Both the position numbers and the translations under genes were made by a program. 64,000 bases of DNA. It comes from BNXB01 sp031556375. Lineage in GTDB: Bacteria; Bacteroidota; Bacteroidia; Bacteroidales; Azobacteroidaceae. The notes under the pieces are model-generated. The model was not told where the DNA came from. It was given only the letters and a program-made list of their open reading frames with translations, and did not search any database. This document shows, one piece after another, positions 16,897 through 25,116 of this stretch. Each line of letters opens with the position of its first letter. Positions within the stretch are counted from its first letter, which is position 1. Location: the NCBI GenBank assembly GCA_031556375.1, contig JAVBTA010000011.1, positions 62,001-126,000 of the forward strand, written 5' to 3'.

Positions 16897-17967
16897 TCAA
16901 AATTCCAGATAGAACTCAATATTCTCTTGAGTAAGAATATCTATCGGCATATAATTAATTTGCTGAACCTCTTTCTTAAATATAAAATTATCACTAAAAG
17001 CCTTAATCCCTTTATACGCCTGTTCTTCAGGACGTTGAGCTATCAAATATGAGATAATATTATTTTTAAGATACATCACATTTTTCTCCAACAAGTCGTA
17101 ACCGATCATGGTTACATTGCTCAATTTATATTTTTGAAGGAACTCAGCAACCACATAAGCTCTGGAAGAGAAAATTGCGGCACCTTTGATATCCGGATTT
17201 TCCTCGAAAAGTTTCTTCATCATTGCTTCATTTTCTTCCGGATTATTCGCGCTTAACGTACCTCGAAGAACTTTACATGACCGGTTATTTTTTTCAACAT
17301 AAGATTTAAAACCTTCCATCCGCAAAGCAATCTGATTTGACGGAGTCTGACCCGGATCAAAAAAACTAAATATCGCTATTTTAGTTACATCCGAGCGTTG
17401 TGAGAATAACAATTTTGCTCCCAGATAACCACTTCGAAATGAATCCTGACCATAAAAAGCAAGAGGATTTCCTTCTTCCATACAAGAATCGATAAAAACA
17501 TATGGTATCTCCAGATCTTCCATCTTTTTTGCATAAACCAATGTTTTAGGTTTATATAGAGGAGCCAATAAAACTCCATCAGGCGCAGAATCCTGTTTCA
17601 ATACCACATCCATAGCCTCAGCAAAAGAAGTAGGGCTATATTGATCAAAATAATGAACTTTTACAACAACTTTAAAATCATACAGTTCCTGTTCCGCTCT
17701 AAGCAGCCCTTTCTCTATCAGTTCCCAATAACCTCCCGGTTCACAATTAGGAATAACCGCACAAAAAACAAAAACTTTTTTTGAGGCTAAAGCGCTTGCA
17801 TAATGATTGGGCCTGTAATTTATTTCATCCAGAATAGACTGGATTTTCCTTCTGGTTTCATCCGACACATTGCCCCGGTTATGTAAGACCCGGTCGACCG
17901 TCCCAGCCGAAACACCTGCTTTTTCAGCAATGTCCTTGATCTTGATTTTTTGTGGTATAGAGTTCAT
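16897..17967 (-). CDS. LacI family transcriptional regulator
   Basis: 356 residues. N-terminal LacI helix-turn-helix and hinge: IKIKDIAEKAGVSAGTVDRVLHNRG (residues ~8-32), then YRPNHYASALASKK. The rest is a periplasmic-binding-protein-like sensor domain (PNCEPGGYWELIEKGLLRA, KGAAIFSSRAYVVAEFL). It is divergently transcribed from uxuA with 143 bases between, and a perfect 14-bp palindrome overlaps the uxuA -7 box, so it most likely represses uxuA in response to a sugar-acid ligand. The ligand identity (fructuronate, mannonate or another) is inference. The gene faces the DUF4296 gene convergently. Confidence 0.9.
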   Translation of the reverse strand: MNSIPQKIKIKDIAEKAGVSAGTVDRVLHNRGNVSDETRRKIQSILDEINYRPNHYASALASKKVFVFCAVIPNCEPGGYWELIEKGLLRAEQELYDFKVVVKVHYFDQYSPTSFAEAMDVVLKQDSAPDGVLLAPLYKPKTLVYAKKMEDLEIPYVFIDSCMEEGNPLAFYGQDSFRSGYLGAKLLFSQRSDVTKIAIFSFFDPGQTPSNQIALRMEGFKSYVEKNNRSCKVLRGTLSANNPEENEAMMKKLFEENPDIKGAAIFSSRAYVVAEFLQKYKLSNVTMIGYDLLEKNVMYLKNNIISYLIAQRPEEQAYKGIKAFSDNFIFKKEVQQINYMPIDILTQENIEFYLEF

Positions 17968-17989
17968 AAGGGTAAAAAATATTTCAGAA

Positions 17990-17997
17990 CAAAGGTA
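17990..17997 (-). promoter_or_regulatory. -7 promoter box for the LacI-type regulator
   Basis: Minus strand TACCTTTG, exact TAnnTTTG match, 22 bases before the ATG at 17967. Confidence 0.65.
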
Positions 17998-18039
17998 TAT
18001 AAAAATCGTTATATACCATCGAATTATAAAAAAGATTTG

Positions 18040-18059
18040 TATATTTGTGTGCGCACACA
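18040..18059 (+). promoter_or_regulatory. uxuA promoter overlapped by a LacI-type operator
   Basis: TATATTTG (18040-18047) is a perfect -7 box for uxuA. It overlaps by two bases a perfect 14-bp palindrome, TGTGTGCGCACACA (18046-18059), placed over the expected transcription start. CG-centred palindromes are typical of LacI-family operators, and the regulator gene is divergent next to it. Confidence 0.7.
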
Positions 18060-18110
18060 GTCGCAGTTTAAAATATAAGACTCAAATAACATATTAATCT
18101 ACAAAAAATT

Positions 18111-19280
18111 ATGAACTTAACTGAACAAACCTGGAGATGGTACGGTCCAAACGACCCGGTCAGCCTGTGGGATATTAAGCAAGCCGGAGCTACCGGTATT
18201 GTTAATGCCCTGCATCACATCCCCAATGGAGAGGTGTGGACAAAAGAAGAAATCATGAAACGGAAAGAAATGATTGAAGCGGTAGGCCTTACCTGGTCGG
18301 TCGTTGAAAGCGTTCCCGTGCACGAACACATAAAGACACAAACCGGAGATTTTCAAAAATACATCGACAATTACAAAGAAAGTATCCGTAATCTGGCTGC
18401 ATGTGGTATATATACTGTAACATACAACTTTATGCCTGTACTCGACTGGACGCGTACAGACCTGGCTTATACCATGCCTGACGGCTCCAAAGCGCTACGC
18501 TTCGAAAAGGCGGCTTTTGTTGCTTTTGAGTTATTTATCCTGAAACGTCCGGGAGCAGAAAAAATATATACTCCACAAGAAATTGAAAAAGCAAAAAAAC
18601 GCTTCGAATCGATGTCGGAAGAGGAAGTCGCACTTCTTACCCGCAACATGATCGCCGGATTACCAGGTTCTGAAGAGAGCTTTACAGTCGGACAGTTTCA
18701 ACAAGCACTCGACAGGTATAAAGATACCGATGCCGAACGTCTTCGCGCCAATCTGATTTATTTTCTGAGAGAAATTTGTCCGGTTGCCGATCAAGTCGGA
18801 GTTCTGATGGTCATCCACGCCGACGATCCCCCCTATCCTATACTTGGTTTACCCCGTATCATGAGTACGGAAGATGATTTCAATAAATTAGTTGAAGCTG
18901 TTCCGAACAAATCGAACGGATTGTGTTTCTGTACAGGTTCTTTCGGAGTTCGCGCCGACAACGACCTCCCAGGCATGGTAGAACGTCTCGGCGATCGCAT
19001 CGGTTTTGCCCACCTGCGTAGCACCCAACGCGACGAAGAAGGCAACTTCTATGAAGCAAACCACCTCGAAGGAGATGTAGATATGTACAATGTAATGAAA
19101 CAGTTATTACTTCTGCAAAAAAGAAAAAATATATCAATTCCCATTCGTCCTGACCACGGTCACCAGATGATCGATGACCTCAAGAAGAAAACCAACCCAG
19201 GCTATTCCTGTATCGGCCGTTTACGCGGACTGGCAGAGTTAAGAGGATTAGAGATGGGAATCGCGAAATCGATTTTTTAA
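18111..19280 (+). CDS. uxuA: mannonate dehydratase
   Basis: 389 residues, standard UxuA length, starting MNLTEQTWRWYGPNDPVSL as in the family, with ALHHIPNGEVW and the metal-site segments VIHADDPP, FCTGSFGVR, FAHLRSTQ and RPDHGHQM (late residues). The enzyme dehydrates D-mannonate to 2-keto-3-deoxygluconate in glucuronate catabolism, a cytoplasmic step. No other glucuronate-pathway genes (uxuB, uxaC, kdgK) are adjacent. Likely regulated by the divergent LacI-type protein. It is convergent with uvrA, and the shared 3' region is a heptad-repeat hairpin. Confidence 0.97.
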   Translation: MNLTEQTWRWYGPNDPVSLWDIKQAGATGIVNALHHIPNGEVWTKEEIMKRKEMIEAVGLTWSVVESVPVHEHIKTQTGDFQKYIDNYKESIRNLAACGIYTVTYNFMPVLDWTRTDLAYTMPDGSKALRFEKAAFVAFELFILKRPGAEKIYTPQEIEKAKKRFESMSEEEVALLTRNMIAGLPGSEESFTVGQFQQALDRYKDTDAERLRANLIYFLREICPVADQVGVLMVIHADDPPYPILGLPRIMSTEDDFNKLVEAVPNKSNGLCFCTGSFGVRADNDLPGMVERLGDRIGFAHLRSTQRDEEGNFYEANHLEGDVDMYNVMKQLLLLQKRKNISIPIRPDHGHQMIDDLKKKTNPGYSCIGRLRGLAELRGLEMGIAKSIF

Positions 19281-19362
19281 ATTGAAAATTGAGAATTGAG
19301 AATTGAGAATTGAGAATAAATTCGTGCGTAAGCCTATTCTCAATTTTCAATTCTCAATTTTT
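19281..19362. repeat. heptad-repeat palindromic element between uxuA and uvrA
   Basis: The left arm is a tandem run of the heptamer GAATTGA (19281-19319); the right arm (19335-19360) is its inverted complement with one mismatch, giving a ~26-bp stem. The loop contains TTCGTGCGTAAGCCTATT (19321-19338), identical to the loop of a second element at 23415-23468 whose arms differ. The right arm is inside the end of uvrA and encodes its last residues KLRIEN and stop. It may work as a bidirectional terminator and may be a dispersed repeat family. Confidence 0.7.
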
Positions 19363-22138
19363 CTTTCAGAAACCTCCCTGTATACGACGCTTCGCACTTC
19401 ACTACGTCCTCCGGCGTCCCTGTACACACCACGTAACCTCCTTTGTCGCCACCTTCGGGGCCTAAATCAATGATGTGGTCGGCACATTTTATGACGTCCA
19501 TGTTGTGTTCGATTATAACAATAGTATGACCTCGTGCAATAAGAGCATCAAATGCTTTCAATAGAGTTTTTATATCATGGAAATGCAGTCCGGTAGTGGG
19601 TTCATCAAAGATGAATAAAGTAGGCTGTGAACGTTCCTCACTCAGGTGAAACGCGAGCTTGACACGCTGGTTTTCTCCACCGGAAAGAGAATAAGAACTC
19701 TGCCCCAGTTTGATATAGCCCAACCCGACTTCCTGCAGGCTGAGTAGTTTTTTAGTGATTTTCTTTTCCGAACTTCCGTTTACCTGTGAAAAGAATTCAA
19801 TAGCCTCGTTGATTGTCAGATTAAGTATATCATATATATTTTTCCCCTGGTATTCAACATCCAAAACATCCTGTTTGAAGCGTTTTCCATGACAGGATTC
19901 ACATTCCAACACCACATCAGCCATAAACTGCATCTCTACGGTGATGAAACCCTCCCCTTTACATTCTTCACAACGTCCGCCTTCCACATTAAATGAAAAA
20001 TGGGCAGGAGTAAAATGCATTTGTTTTGACAATGCCTGATCTGCATATAACTTCCGGATTTCATCGTAAGCCTTGATGTAAGTCACAGGATTGGAACGAG
20101 ATGAACGTCCGATCGGATTCTGGTCTACAAACTCCGCATTTTTTATCAAATGCCAATCTCCCTCGGAACCTGACATCTGAACTGAAAGATCCTTATTTTC
20201 TTCACAATGGCTCTTCAATGCCTGAAAAAACACATCCCGTACCAAAGAAGACTTTCCGGAACCACTCACTCCGGTCACGACAGTCATCACATTCAATGGA
20301 AATTTTACATCGATAGCTTTCAGGTTATGTTGCCATGCCCCCTTCACTTCCAAATAATTATTCCATTTCCTGCGAAGGGTTGGAACTTCTATCTGTTCCT
20401 CTCCCGTTAAATATTTAATCGTATAACTATTTGATTTTTTATCTATATCAGATAAATTACCCTGATAAACGACCTCTCCACCATGTTGACCCGCGTCAGG
20501 GCCAATATCTATAATGTAATCGGCAGCACGTATGATCTCTTCATCGTGTTCTACGACAATCACAGTATTTCCTAATGTCTTTAATTGACGCAACACTCTC
20601 AGTAACAAGTCCGTATCCCTTGAATGTAACCCGATACTGGGCTCATCCAGGATATAAAGCGAACCGACAAGACTACTTCCCAAAGATGTTGCCAGATTGA
20701 TACGCTGACTTTCTCCTCCGGAAAGAGAAGACGATAAACGGTTGAGTGTCAGATAGCCCAATCCCACATCCACTAAAAATTGAAGGCGGGACTTAATTTC
20801 TATCATCAAACGACTGGCTATCATCACCTCATGCTCACTCAACTCTATGTGATCAAAAAAGAACCTGAGTTCAGCCAATTGCATTACTACCAATTCATCT
20901 ATCGACTTCCCGCCGACCCTGACATAAAGAGCCTGTGGCTTCAAACGACGACCTTTACAATCCGGACAGGTCGTTTTTCCGCGGTAGCGCGCCAAAAGCA
21001 CCCGGTATTGTATTTTATATAAATTTTCTTCAACGTGTTTGAAGAAATCATTGATACCTTTTACTTCATCATTCCCATTCCACAGAAAATCTTTTTCTGA
21101 TTCCGTTAACTCATAATACGCTTTGTGTACCGGGAAATCGTATTTTACAGCCGTTTGCATAAACCACTGTTTGAATTCTCCCATTTTTTCACCTTTCCAA
21201 CAGACAACAGCATCGTCGTAAACAGACAGAGCTTTATTCGGAACCACCAAGTCTTCATCAACTCCGATCACCCGACCGAATCCCTCACATGTGGGACAAG
21301 CTCCGGCAGGACTATTAAAGTTGAACATCATTTCATTCGGTTCTTCGAATGTCATCCCATCAGCTTCCATTGTTTTGGAAAATTCTTTGGTTACGACACC
21401 CGGTTCCGTATAAAAACGAAGGGTACAATATCCTTCTCCTTCAAAAAATGCTATTTCGACAGAATCAGACATCCGGTTCATCATCAAATGATCTTTCGAT
21501 GCAGTTAACCGGTCGATCAACAAGAATATTTCTTTGGATTCCAGAAATTTTTCCTGTTCCAGGACTTCTTCTATCTGATGTATTTTTTCATTTATCTCAA
21601 CCCTTGAAAATCCTTCTTTGGCAAAGACTTCCAATTGTTCCTTCATGCTTCTTCCCGAACGAGGATTTATTTTAGCCAACAGAGCTATTTTAGTTCCATC
21701 AGGGTAAGTCAACATTTCATCGACGACATCACTTACCTGATGCTTTTTAACTTCTTCTCCGGAAACAGGCGAAATTGTTTTCCCTACTCGTGCATACAAT
21801 AACCGAAGATAATCATATACCTCTGTCGATGTTCCCACTGTTGAACGCGGATTACGGGTATTCACTCTTTGTTCGATCGCGATCGCAGGCGGAATCCCTT
21901 TGATATAGTCACATTCCGGTTTACTCATTCGTCCAAGGAACTGACGCGCATAAGAAGATAGACTCTCGACATACCTTCTTTGTCCTTCGGCATACAAGGT
22001 ATCGAAGGCAAGCGAAGATTTTCCGGAACCGGACAATCCTGTGACAACAATAAATTTATCACGGGGAATAGCAAGGTCTATATTCTTTAAATTATTGACT
22101 CTGGCTCCTTTAACTATAATTTTGTTTTCTAAGGACAT
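19340..22138 (-). CDS. uvrA: excinuclease ABC subunit A
   Basis: 932 residues from the ATG at 22138; the frame opens seven codons earlier, but MSLENKIIVKGARVNNLKNI is the expected start. Two ABC ATPase modules: Walker A GLSGSGKSSLAFDTL (about residue 33) and GVSGSGKSSLVRDVF (about 626), signatures LSGGESQRINLA and LSGGENQRVKLA, Walker B LYILDEPSIGLH and LFIFDEPTTGLH. Zinc-finger cysteine pairs are visible as CPTCEGFG, CPDCKGRR and CEECKGEG...CESCHGKR. It recognises DNA damage and loads UvrB in nucleotide excision repair. The last six codons lie within a repeat element. Confidence 0.98.
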   Translation of the reverse strand: MSLENKIIVKGARVNNLKNIDLAIPRDKFIVVTGLSGSGKSSLAFDTLYAEGQRRYVESLSSYARQFLGRMSKPECDYIKGIPPAIAIEQRVNTRNPRSTVGTSTEVYDYLRLLYARVGKTISPVSGEEVKKHQVSDVVDEMLTYPDGTKIALLAKINPRSGRSMKEQLEVFAKEGFSRVEINEKIHQIEEVLEQEKFLESKEIFLLIDRLTASKDHLMMNRMSDSVEIAFFEGEGYCTLRFYTEPGVVTKEFSKTMEADGMTFEEPNEMMFNFNSPAGACPTCEGFGRVIGVDEDLVVPNKALSVYDDAVVCWKGEKMGEFKQWFMQTAVKYDFPVHKAYYELTESEKDFLWNGNDEVKGINDFFKHVEENLYKIQYRVLLARYRGKTTCPDCKGRRLKPQALYVRVGGKSIDELVVMQLAELRFFFDHIELSEHEVMIASRLMIEIKSRLQFLVDVGLGYLTLNRLSSSLSGGESQRINLATSLGSSLVGSLYILDEPSIGLHSRDTDLLLRVLRQLKTLGNTVIVVEHDEEIIRAADYIIDIGPDAGQHGGEVVYQGNLSDIDKKSNSYTIKYLTGEEQIEVPTLRRKWNNYLEVKGAWQHNLKAIDVKFPLNVMTVVTGVSGSGKSSLVRDVFFQALKSHCEENKDLSVQMSGSEGDWHLIKNAEFVDQNPIGRSSRSNPVTYIKAYDEIRKLYADQALSKQMHFTPAHFSFNVEGGRCEECKGEGFITVEMQFMADVVLECESCHGKRFKQDVLDVEYQGKNIYDILNLTINEAIEFFSQVNGSSEKKITKKLLSLQEVGLGYIKLGQSSYSLSGGENQRVKLAFHLSEERSQPTLFIFDEPTTGLHFHDIKTLLKAFDALIARGHTIVIIEHNMDVIKCADHIIDLGPEGGDKGGYVVCTGTPEDVVKCEASYTGRFLKEKLRIEN

Positions 22139-22156
22139 TATAAAAAAATAAGAACG

Positions 22157-22164
22157 CAAAGGTA
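22157..22164 (-). promoter_or_regulatory. -7 promoter box for uvrA
   Basis: Minus strand TACCTTTG, 18 bases before the uvrA ATG. Only 24 bases separate it from the divergent sdaA box, so the two -33 regions overlap. No LexA-like box was recognised. Confidence 0.6.
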
Positions 22165-22188
22165 CGATTTTTCTGCCAAAATAATACT

Positions 22189-22196
22189 TACCTTTG
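22189..22196 (+). promoter_or_regulatory. -7 promoter box for sdaA
   Basis: TACCTTTG on the plus strand, 24 bases before the ATG at 22221; paired back-to-back with the uvrA promoter. Confidence 0.6.
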
Positions 22197-22220
22197 CCCC
22201 GGATTAATTATAAATCAATC

Positions 22221-23411
22221 ATGGAAAGCATTCATAAAATATTTAAAATCGGGAATGGTCCCTCCAGCAGTCACACTATGGGGCCAAGAAAAGCGGCAAC
22301 AATGTTTAAAGAAAAAAATCCGGATGCCGACTCATACCGGGTAACCCTATACGGAAGCCTGGCAGCGACCGGAAAGGGCCACTTGACTGATGCTGCAATC
22401 ATCAATGCTTTATATCCTAAATCGGCAGAGATTATATGGAAGCCTGAAATAGTATTGCCTTTCCATCCCAACGGCATGTTGTTTGAATCTATACAGAACG
22501 GTCAGGTAACCAATGACTGGACTATTTTTAGTATCGGAGGTGGCGATTTATCGAATGAAAATACCCCTGTTGCAGAAGAAGAGGATGTGTACAAGATGAA
22601 CTCCATGAAAGAGATCCTCGATTGGAGCCATCAAACAGGAAAATCATTCTGGGAATACGTAGACGACACCGAAGGTCCTGAAATCTGGGATTATCTGGAA
22701 GTGGTATGGGAAACCATGCAAAAAGCTGTCGAAAGGGGACTGGAAGCAGAAGGTTTACTTCCCGGAGGACTATCCCTACAGCGTAAAGCGTCATCTTATT
22801 TCACAAAAGGAAAAAGTTACAGGGACTCTCTGGCTAGCAGAGCTGCCATCTATTCCTACGCTTTAGCTACCTCAGAAGAGAATGCTGCCGGTGGAGTGAT
22901 TGTTACGGCTCCAACCTGTGGTTCATCAGGTGTAATTCCCGGTGTACTTTATCATTTAAAGAAAAAACATGAATTCAGGGACTCAAAAATTATCAAAGCA
23001 CTGGCAACCGCTGCTTTGATCGGAAATATAGTCAAGAAAAATGCTTCTGTCTCCGGAGCCCAAGTCGGTTGCCAGGGAGAGGTCGGAGTTGCCTGTTCAA
23101 TGGCAGCTGCAGCTGCGACCCAGTTATTCGGAGGCTCTACCGCTCAAATCGAATATGCGGCTGAAATGGGATTGGAACACCACTTGGGACTAACCTGCGA
23201 CCCAGTCTGCGGTCTGGTACAGGTACCCTGCATCGAACGTAATGCTTTTGCTGCAGTACGTGCATTAGATGCTTGTTCTTTTGCAATGTTATCTGATGGG
23301 AAACACCTTGTCGGATTCGACAAAGTGGTACAAACCATGAAACAAACCGGACACGATCTTCCAAGTTTATACAAAGAAACCTCGACCGGAGGACTGGCGA
23401 AGTTTATATAA
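22221..23411 (+). CDS. sdaA: L-serine ammonia-lyase, iron-sulfur dependent
   Basis: 396 residues from the ATG at 22221 (the frame opens 9 codons earlier; MESIHKIFKIGNGPSSSHTM is the family start). The N-terminal beta-domain shows GPSSSHTMGPRKA. The C-terminal alpha-domain has TAPTCGSSGVIPG (about residue 230) and the cluster-binding cysteines in CDPVCGLVQVPCIERNAF (about 333-350). This single-chain [4Fe-4S] enzyme deaminates L-serine to pyruvate and ammonia and is oxygen-sensitive, fitting an anaerobe. Convergent with the hexokinase gene across a palindromic repeat. Confidence 0.96.
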   Translation: MESIHKIFKIGNGPSSSHTMGPRKAATMFKEKNPDADSYRVTLYGSLAATGKGHLTDAAIINALYPKSAEIIWKPEIVLPFHPNGMLFESIQNGQVTNDWTIFSIGGGDLSNENTPVAEEEDVYKMNSMKEILDWSHQTGKSFWEYVDDTEGPEIWDYLEVVWETMQKAVERGLEAEGLLPGGLSLQRKASSYFTKGKSYRDSLASRAAIYSYALATSEENAAGGVIVTAPTCGSSGVIPGVLYHLKKKHEFRDSKIIKALATAALIGNIVKKNASVSGAQVGCQGEVGVACSMAAAAATQLFGGSTAQIEYAAEMGLEHHLGLTCDPVCGLVQVPCIERNAFAAVRALDACSFAMLSDGKHLVGFDKVVQTMKQTGHDLPSLYKETSTGGLAKFI

Positions 23412-23414
23412 GAA

Positions 23415-23468
23415 AATGAAAAATGAATAATAAGGTTTCGTGCGTAAGCCTATTATTCATTTTTCATT
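23415..23468. repeat. palindromic element between sdaA and the hexokinase gene
   Basis: Perfect 18-bp inverted arms, 23415-23432 and 23451-23468 (AATGAAAAATGAATAATA and complement), enclose a loop holding TTCGTGCGTAAGCCTATT (23437-23454), the same 18 bases found in the element at 19281-19362. The arms of the two elements are different heptad-like repeats. Placed between convergent genes, it can serve as a bidirectional terminator. Confidence 0.7.
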
Positions 23469-23488
23469 ATTCACTTTTCATTATATTT

Positions 23489-24694
23489 TCAAGAAAGCGC
23501 GGCAATTGCAGCCCCAACCAAGTTAGGATCACTCATTTCGTTAATAATCATAACGCTTACTCCTGCAGGCAATAAATTCTTCAATTCTTTATCTACCATG
23601 TCTTTATATGGAGTTGACTTATCGTTGGCTCCTTTACCCCAGAATACACTTCCGTCGGCAGCGAGACAGATATTTTTGAAATTAGGATTTTGAGAGATCA
23701 GTACCTGAACAAGTCCGAGAAGAGATGCAGCCACTAATTTTGCAGATCTTTCATAGATCCAGCCAGCCACATTCGCCTGATCTACAGAGTATTTTTGAGG
23801 ATTATTGATTATATCGGCAAGATCGCCTCCGTCAAAATCGTATTTAATTTTGATATCGCTGAAGACCGTTTTGAAAAGTTCGCCCAAATAACCTCCGGAA
23901 ATAGCTTTTTCGAATCGTTGAGCGCCTTTATTATTTGACATTGCATCTACCAGGCCGTCAATGACAGTAAGATGTGGAGGATTGAAATTTCCGGACTCCA
24001 GGTTTACAGGAATCAGACTTTCATCTTTACTTCCTAATTTTTCGATCTTATTCAAAGGCATTAAGCTCGCCATATTTGTACCTGTTCCAACGATCAATCC
24101 CATATAAGAATCAAAACCAGGTTCACTAAGTCCGGCAAATAAACAAGCTACTGTATCGTTCACAACTTTAATATTTGTAAATTCCGGATCGATATCTTTA
24201 TGACTATTCAAATATTTAAGTAATAATTCTCCAACCGGTTGTTCGATCATATCAGGAATATTGATTCCTTTCGTCCAGCGAAGAAGTATTGCATCTCCAT
24301 TCAGACGTGATGCTGCAGGGTAAGAGAAACAATAACCTATTTGAGTAACAGTTTCATCAAGAGTTTGCAGTTCGCTGATCAGAGCTCCCATTTCGCGAAA
24401 CAGGTCATCTCTTTTAAAACCAGCAGTTTCTTTGGCTGACAATGGTTTCTTTTTAACCTCGATAATAGAAGGTTTACCATTCTTAAATTCAACGACAGAA
24501 GCTCTGAAATTTGTTCCTCCCCAGTCCAATGCCAGGATTTTTCCGTCATTAATATCTTCTTTAGGATGAATGTGAGTCGGAATATCAGAGATTTCCATAC
24601 CATCTTTTTTAAGACCGTCTTCTATTTTTTCCTGAAGAGCATTTGCTATTTTTTTCAGTTCTTCATTAGTCAGATCAAAAATATTTTCCTTCAT
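23489..24694 (-). CDS. hexokinase (eukaryotic-type hexokinase family)
   Basis: 401 residues from the ATG at 24694 (frame open 15 codons earlier; MKENIFDLTNEELKKIA is a natural start). The fold is the hexokinase family rather than the short bacterial glucokinase: ATP phosphate-binding LALDWGGTNFRASVVEF (about residues 68-84), the sugar-binding region GYCFSYPAA, VVNDTVACLFAG (catalytic Asp in NDT, about 188-190), GLIVGTGTNMA, and the second phosphate loop LAADGSVFWGKG near residue 352. It phosphorylates hexoses in the cytoplasm at glycolysis entry. Sugar preference is not shown by sequence. Confidence 0.93.
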   Translation of the reverse strand: MKENIFDLTNEELKKIANALQEKIEDGLKKDGMEISDIPTHIHPKEDINDGKILALDWGGTNFRASVVEFKNGKPSIIEVKKKPLSAKETAGFKRDDLFREMGALISELQTLDETVTQIGYCFSYPAASRLNGDAILLRWTKGINIPDMIEQPVGELLLKYLNSHKDIDPEFTNIKVVNDTVACLFAGLSEPGFDSYMGLIVGTGTNMASLMPLNKIEKLGSKDESLIPVNLESGNFNPPHLTVIDGLVDAMSNNKGAQRFEKAISGGYLGELFKTVFSDIKIKYDFDGGDLADIINNPQKYSVDQANVAGWIYERSAKLVAASLLGLVQVLISQNPNFKNICLAADGSVFWGKGANDKSTPYKDMVDKELKNLLPAGVSVMIINEMSDPNLVGAAIAALS

Positions 24695-24806
24695 AACTGG
24701 TGTTTTTATGGGTTGATTTAAAATTATTTTTAGGTACAAACTACAAATTTAACAAATAAAATTCCGATTCCAATTTAATATTTGTTAATTTTTTCATTAA
24801 TTAAAA

Positions 24807-24836
24807 AAGGTCAATAACCGTACGATTAATGACCTT
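24807..24836 (-). terminator. Rho-independent terminator after ferredoxin
   Basis: AAGGTCAATAA (24807-24817) pairs with TTAATGACCTT (24826-24836) with one mismatch and an 8-nt loop; on the minus strand it is followed by a T-run. It lies 25 bases beyond the ferredoxin stop. Confidence 0.75.
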
Positions 24837-24860
24837 AAACTTTTTTTTGCCTGATCAAGA

Positions 24861-25028
24861 TCAAGCTGGGTGGATAGCCTCTGTCGGACAAACATCCGCA
24901 CAAGTACCGCAATCCGTACATTGATCCGGATCAATCTTATAGATATCACCCTCTGAAATTGCACTTACCGGACACTCGTCGATACAAGTTCCACATGCAA
25001 TACAGTCGTCTGAAATTACATAAGCCAT
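24861..25028 (-). CDS. 2[4Fe-4S] ferredoxin
   Basis: A 55-residue protein, MAYVISDDCIACGTC... to ...TEAIHPA. It has two complete cluster motifs C-x2-C-x2-C-x3-C-P: CIACGTCIDECP (residues 9-20) and CTDCGTCADVCP (37-48), the classic clostridial-type ferredoxin. It is a cytoplasmic low-potential electron carrier, the expected partner of pyruvate:ferredoxin oxidoreductase and hydrogenases. Own promoter (25068-25075) and terminator make it monocistronic. Confidence 0.97.
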   Translation of the reverse strand: MAYVISDDCIACGTCIDECPVSAISEGDIYKIDPDQCTDCGTCADVCPTEAIHPA

Positions 25029-25067
25029 GTCTCTAAAATTTTTAAATTAGTATAATTAGTTCAAGGG

Positions 25068-25075
25068 CAAAGATA
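25068..25075 (-). promoter_or_regulatory. -7 promoter box for ferredoxin
   Basis: Minus strand TATCTTTG, perfect consensus, 39 bases before the ferredoxin ATG. Confidence 0.7.
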
Positions 25076-25116
25076 GAAGAAAGCCCTGTAATAACAAAAA
25101 AAAATCAGATAAAAAT

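Noticed and set aside
19281..19362. CRISPR array
   Set aside because: The repeats are 7-base heptads without spacers and form a palindrome; no cas genes are present.
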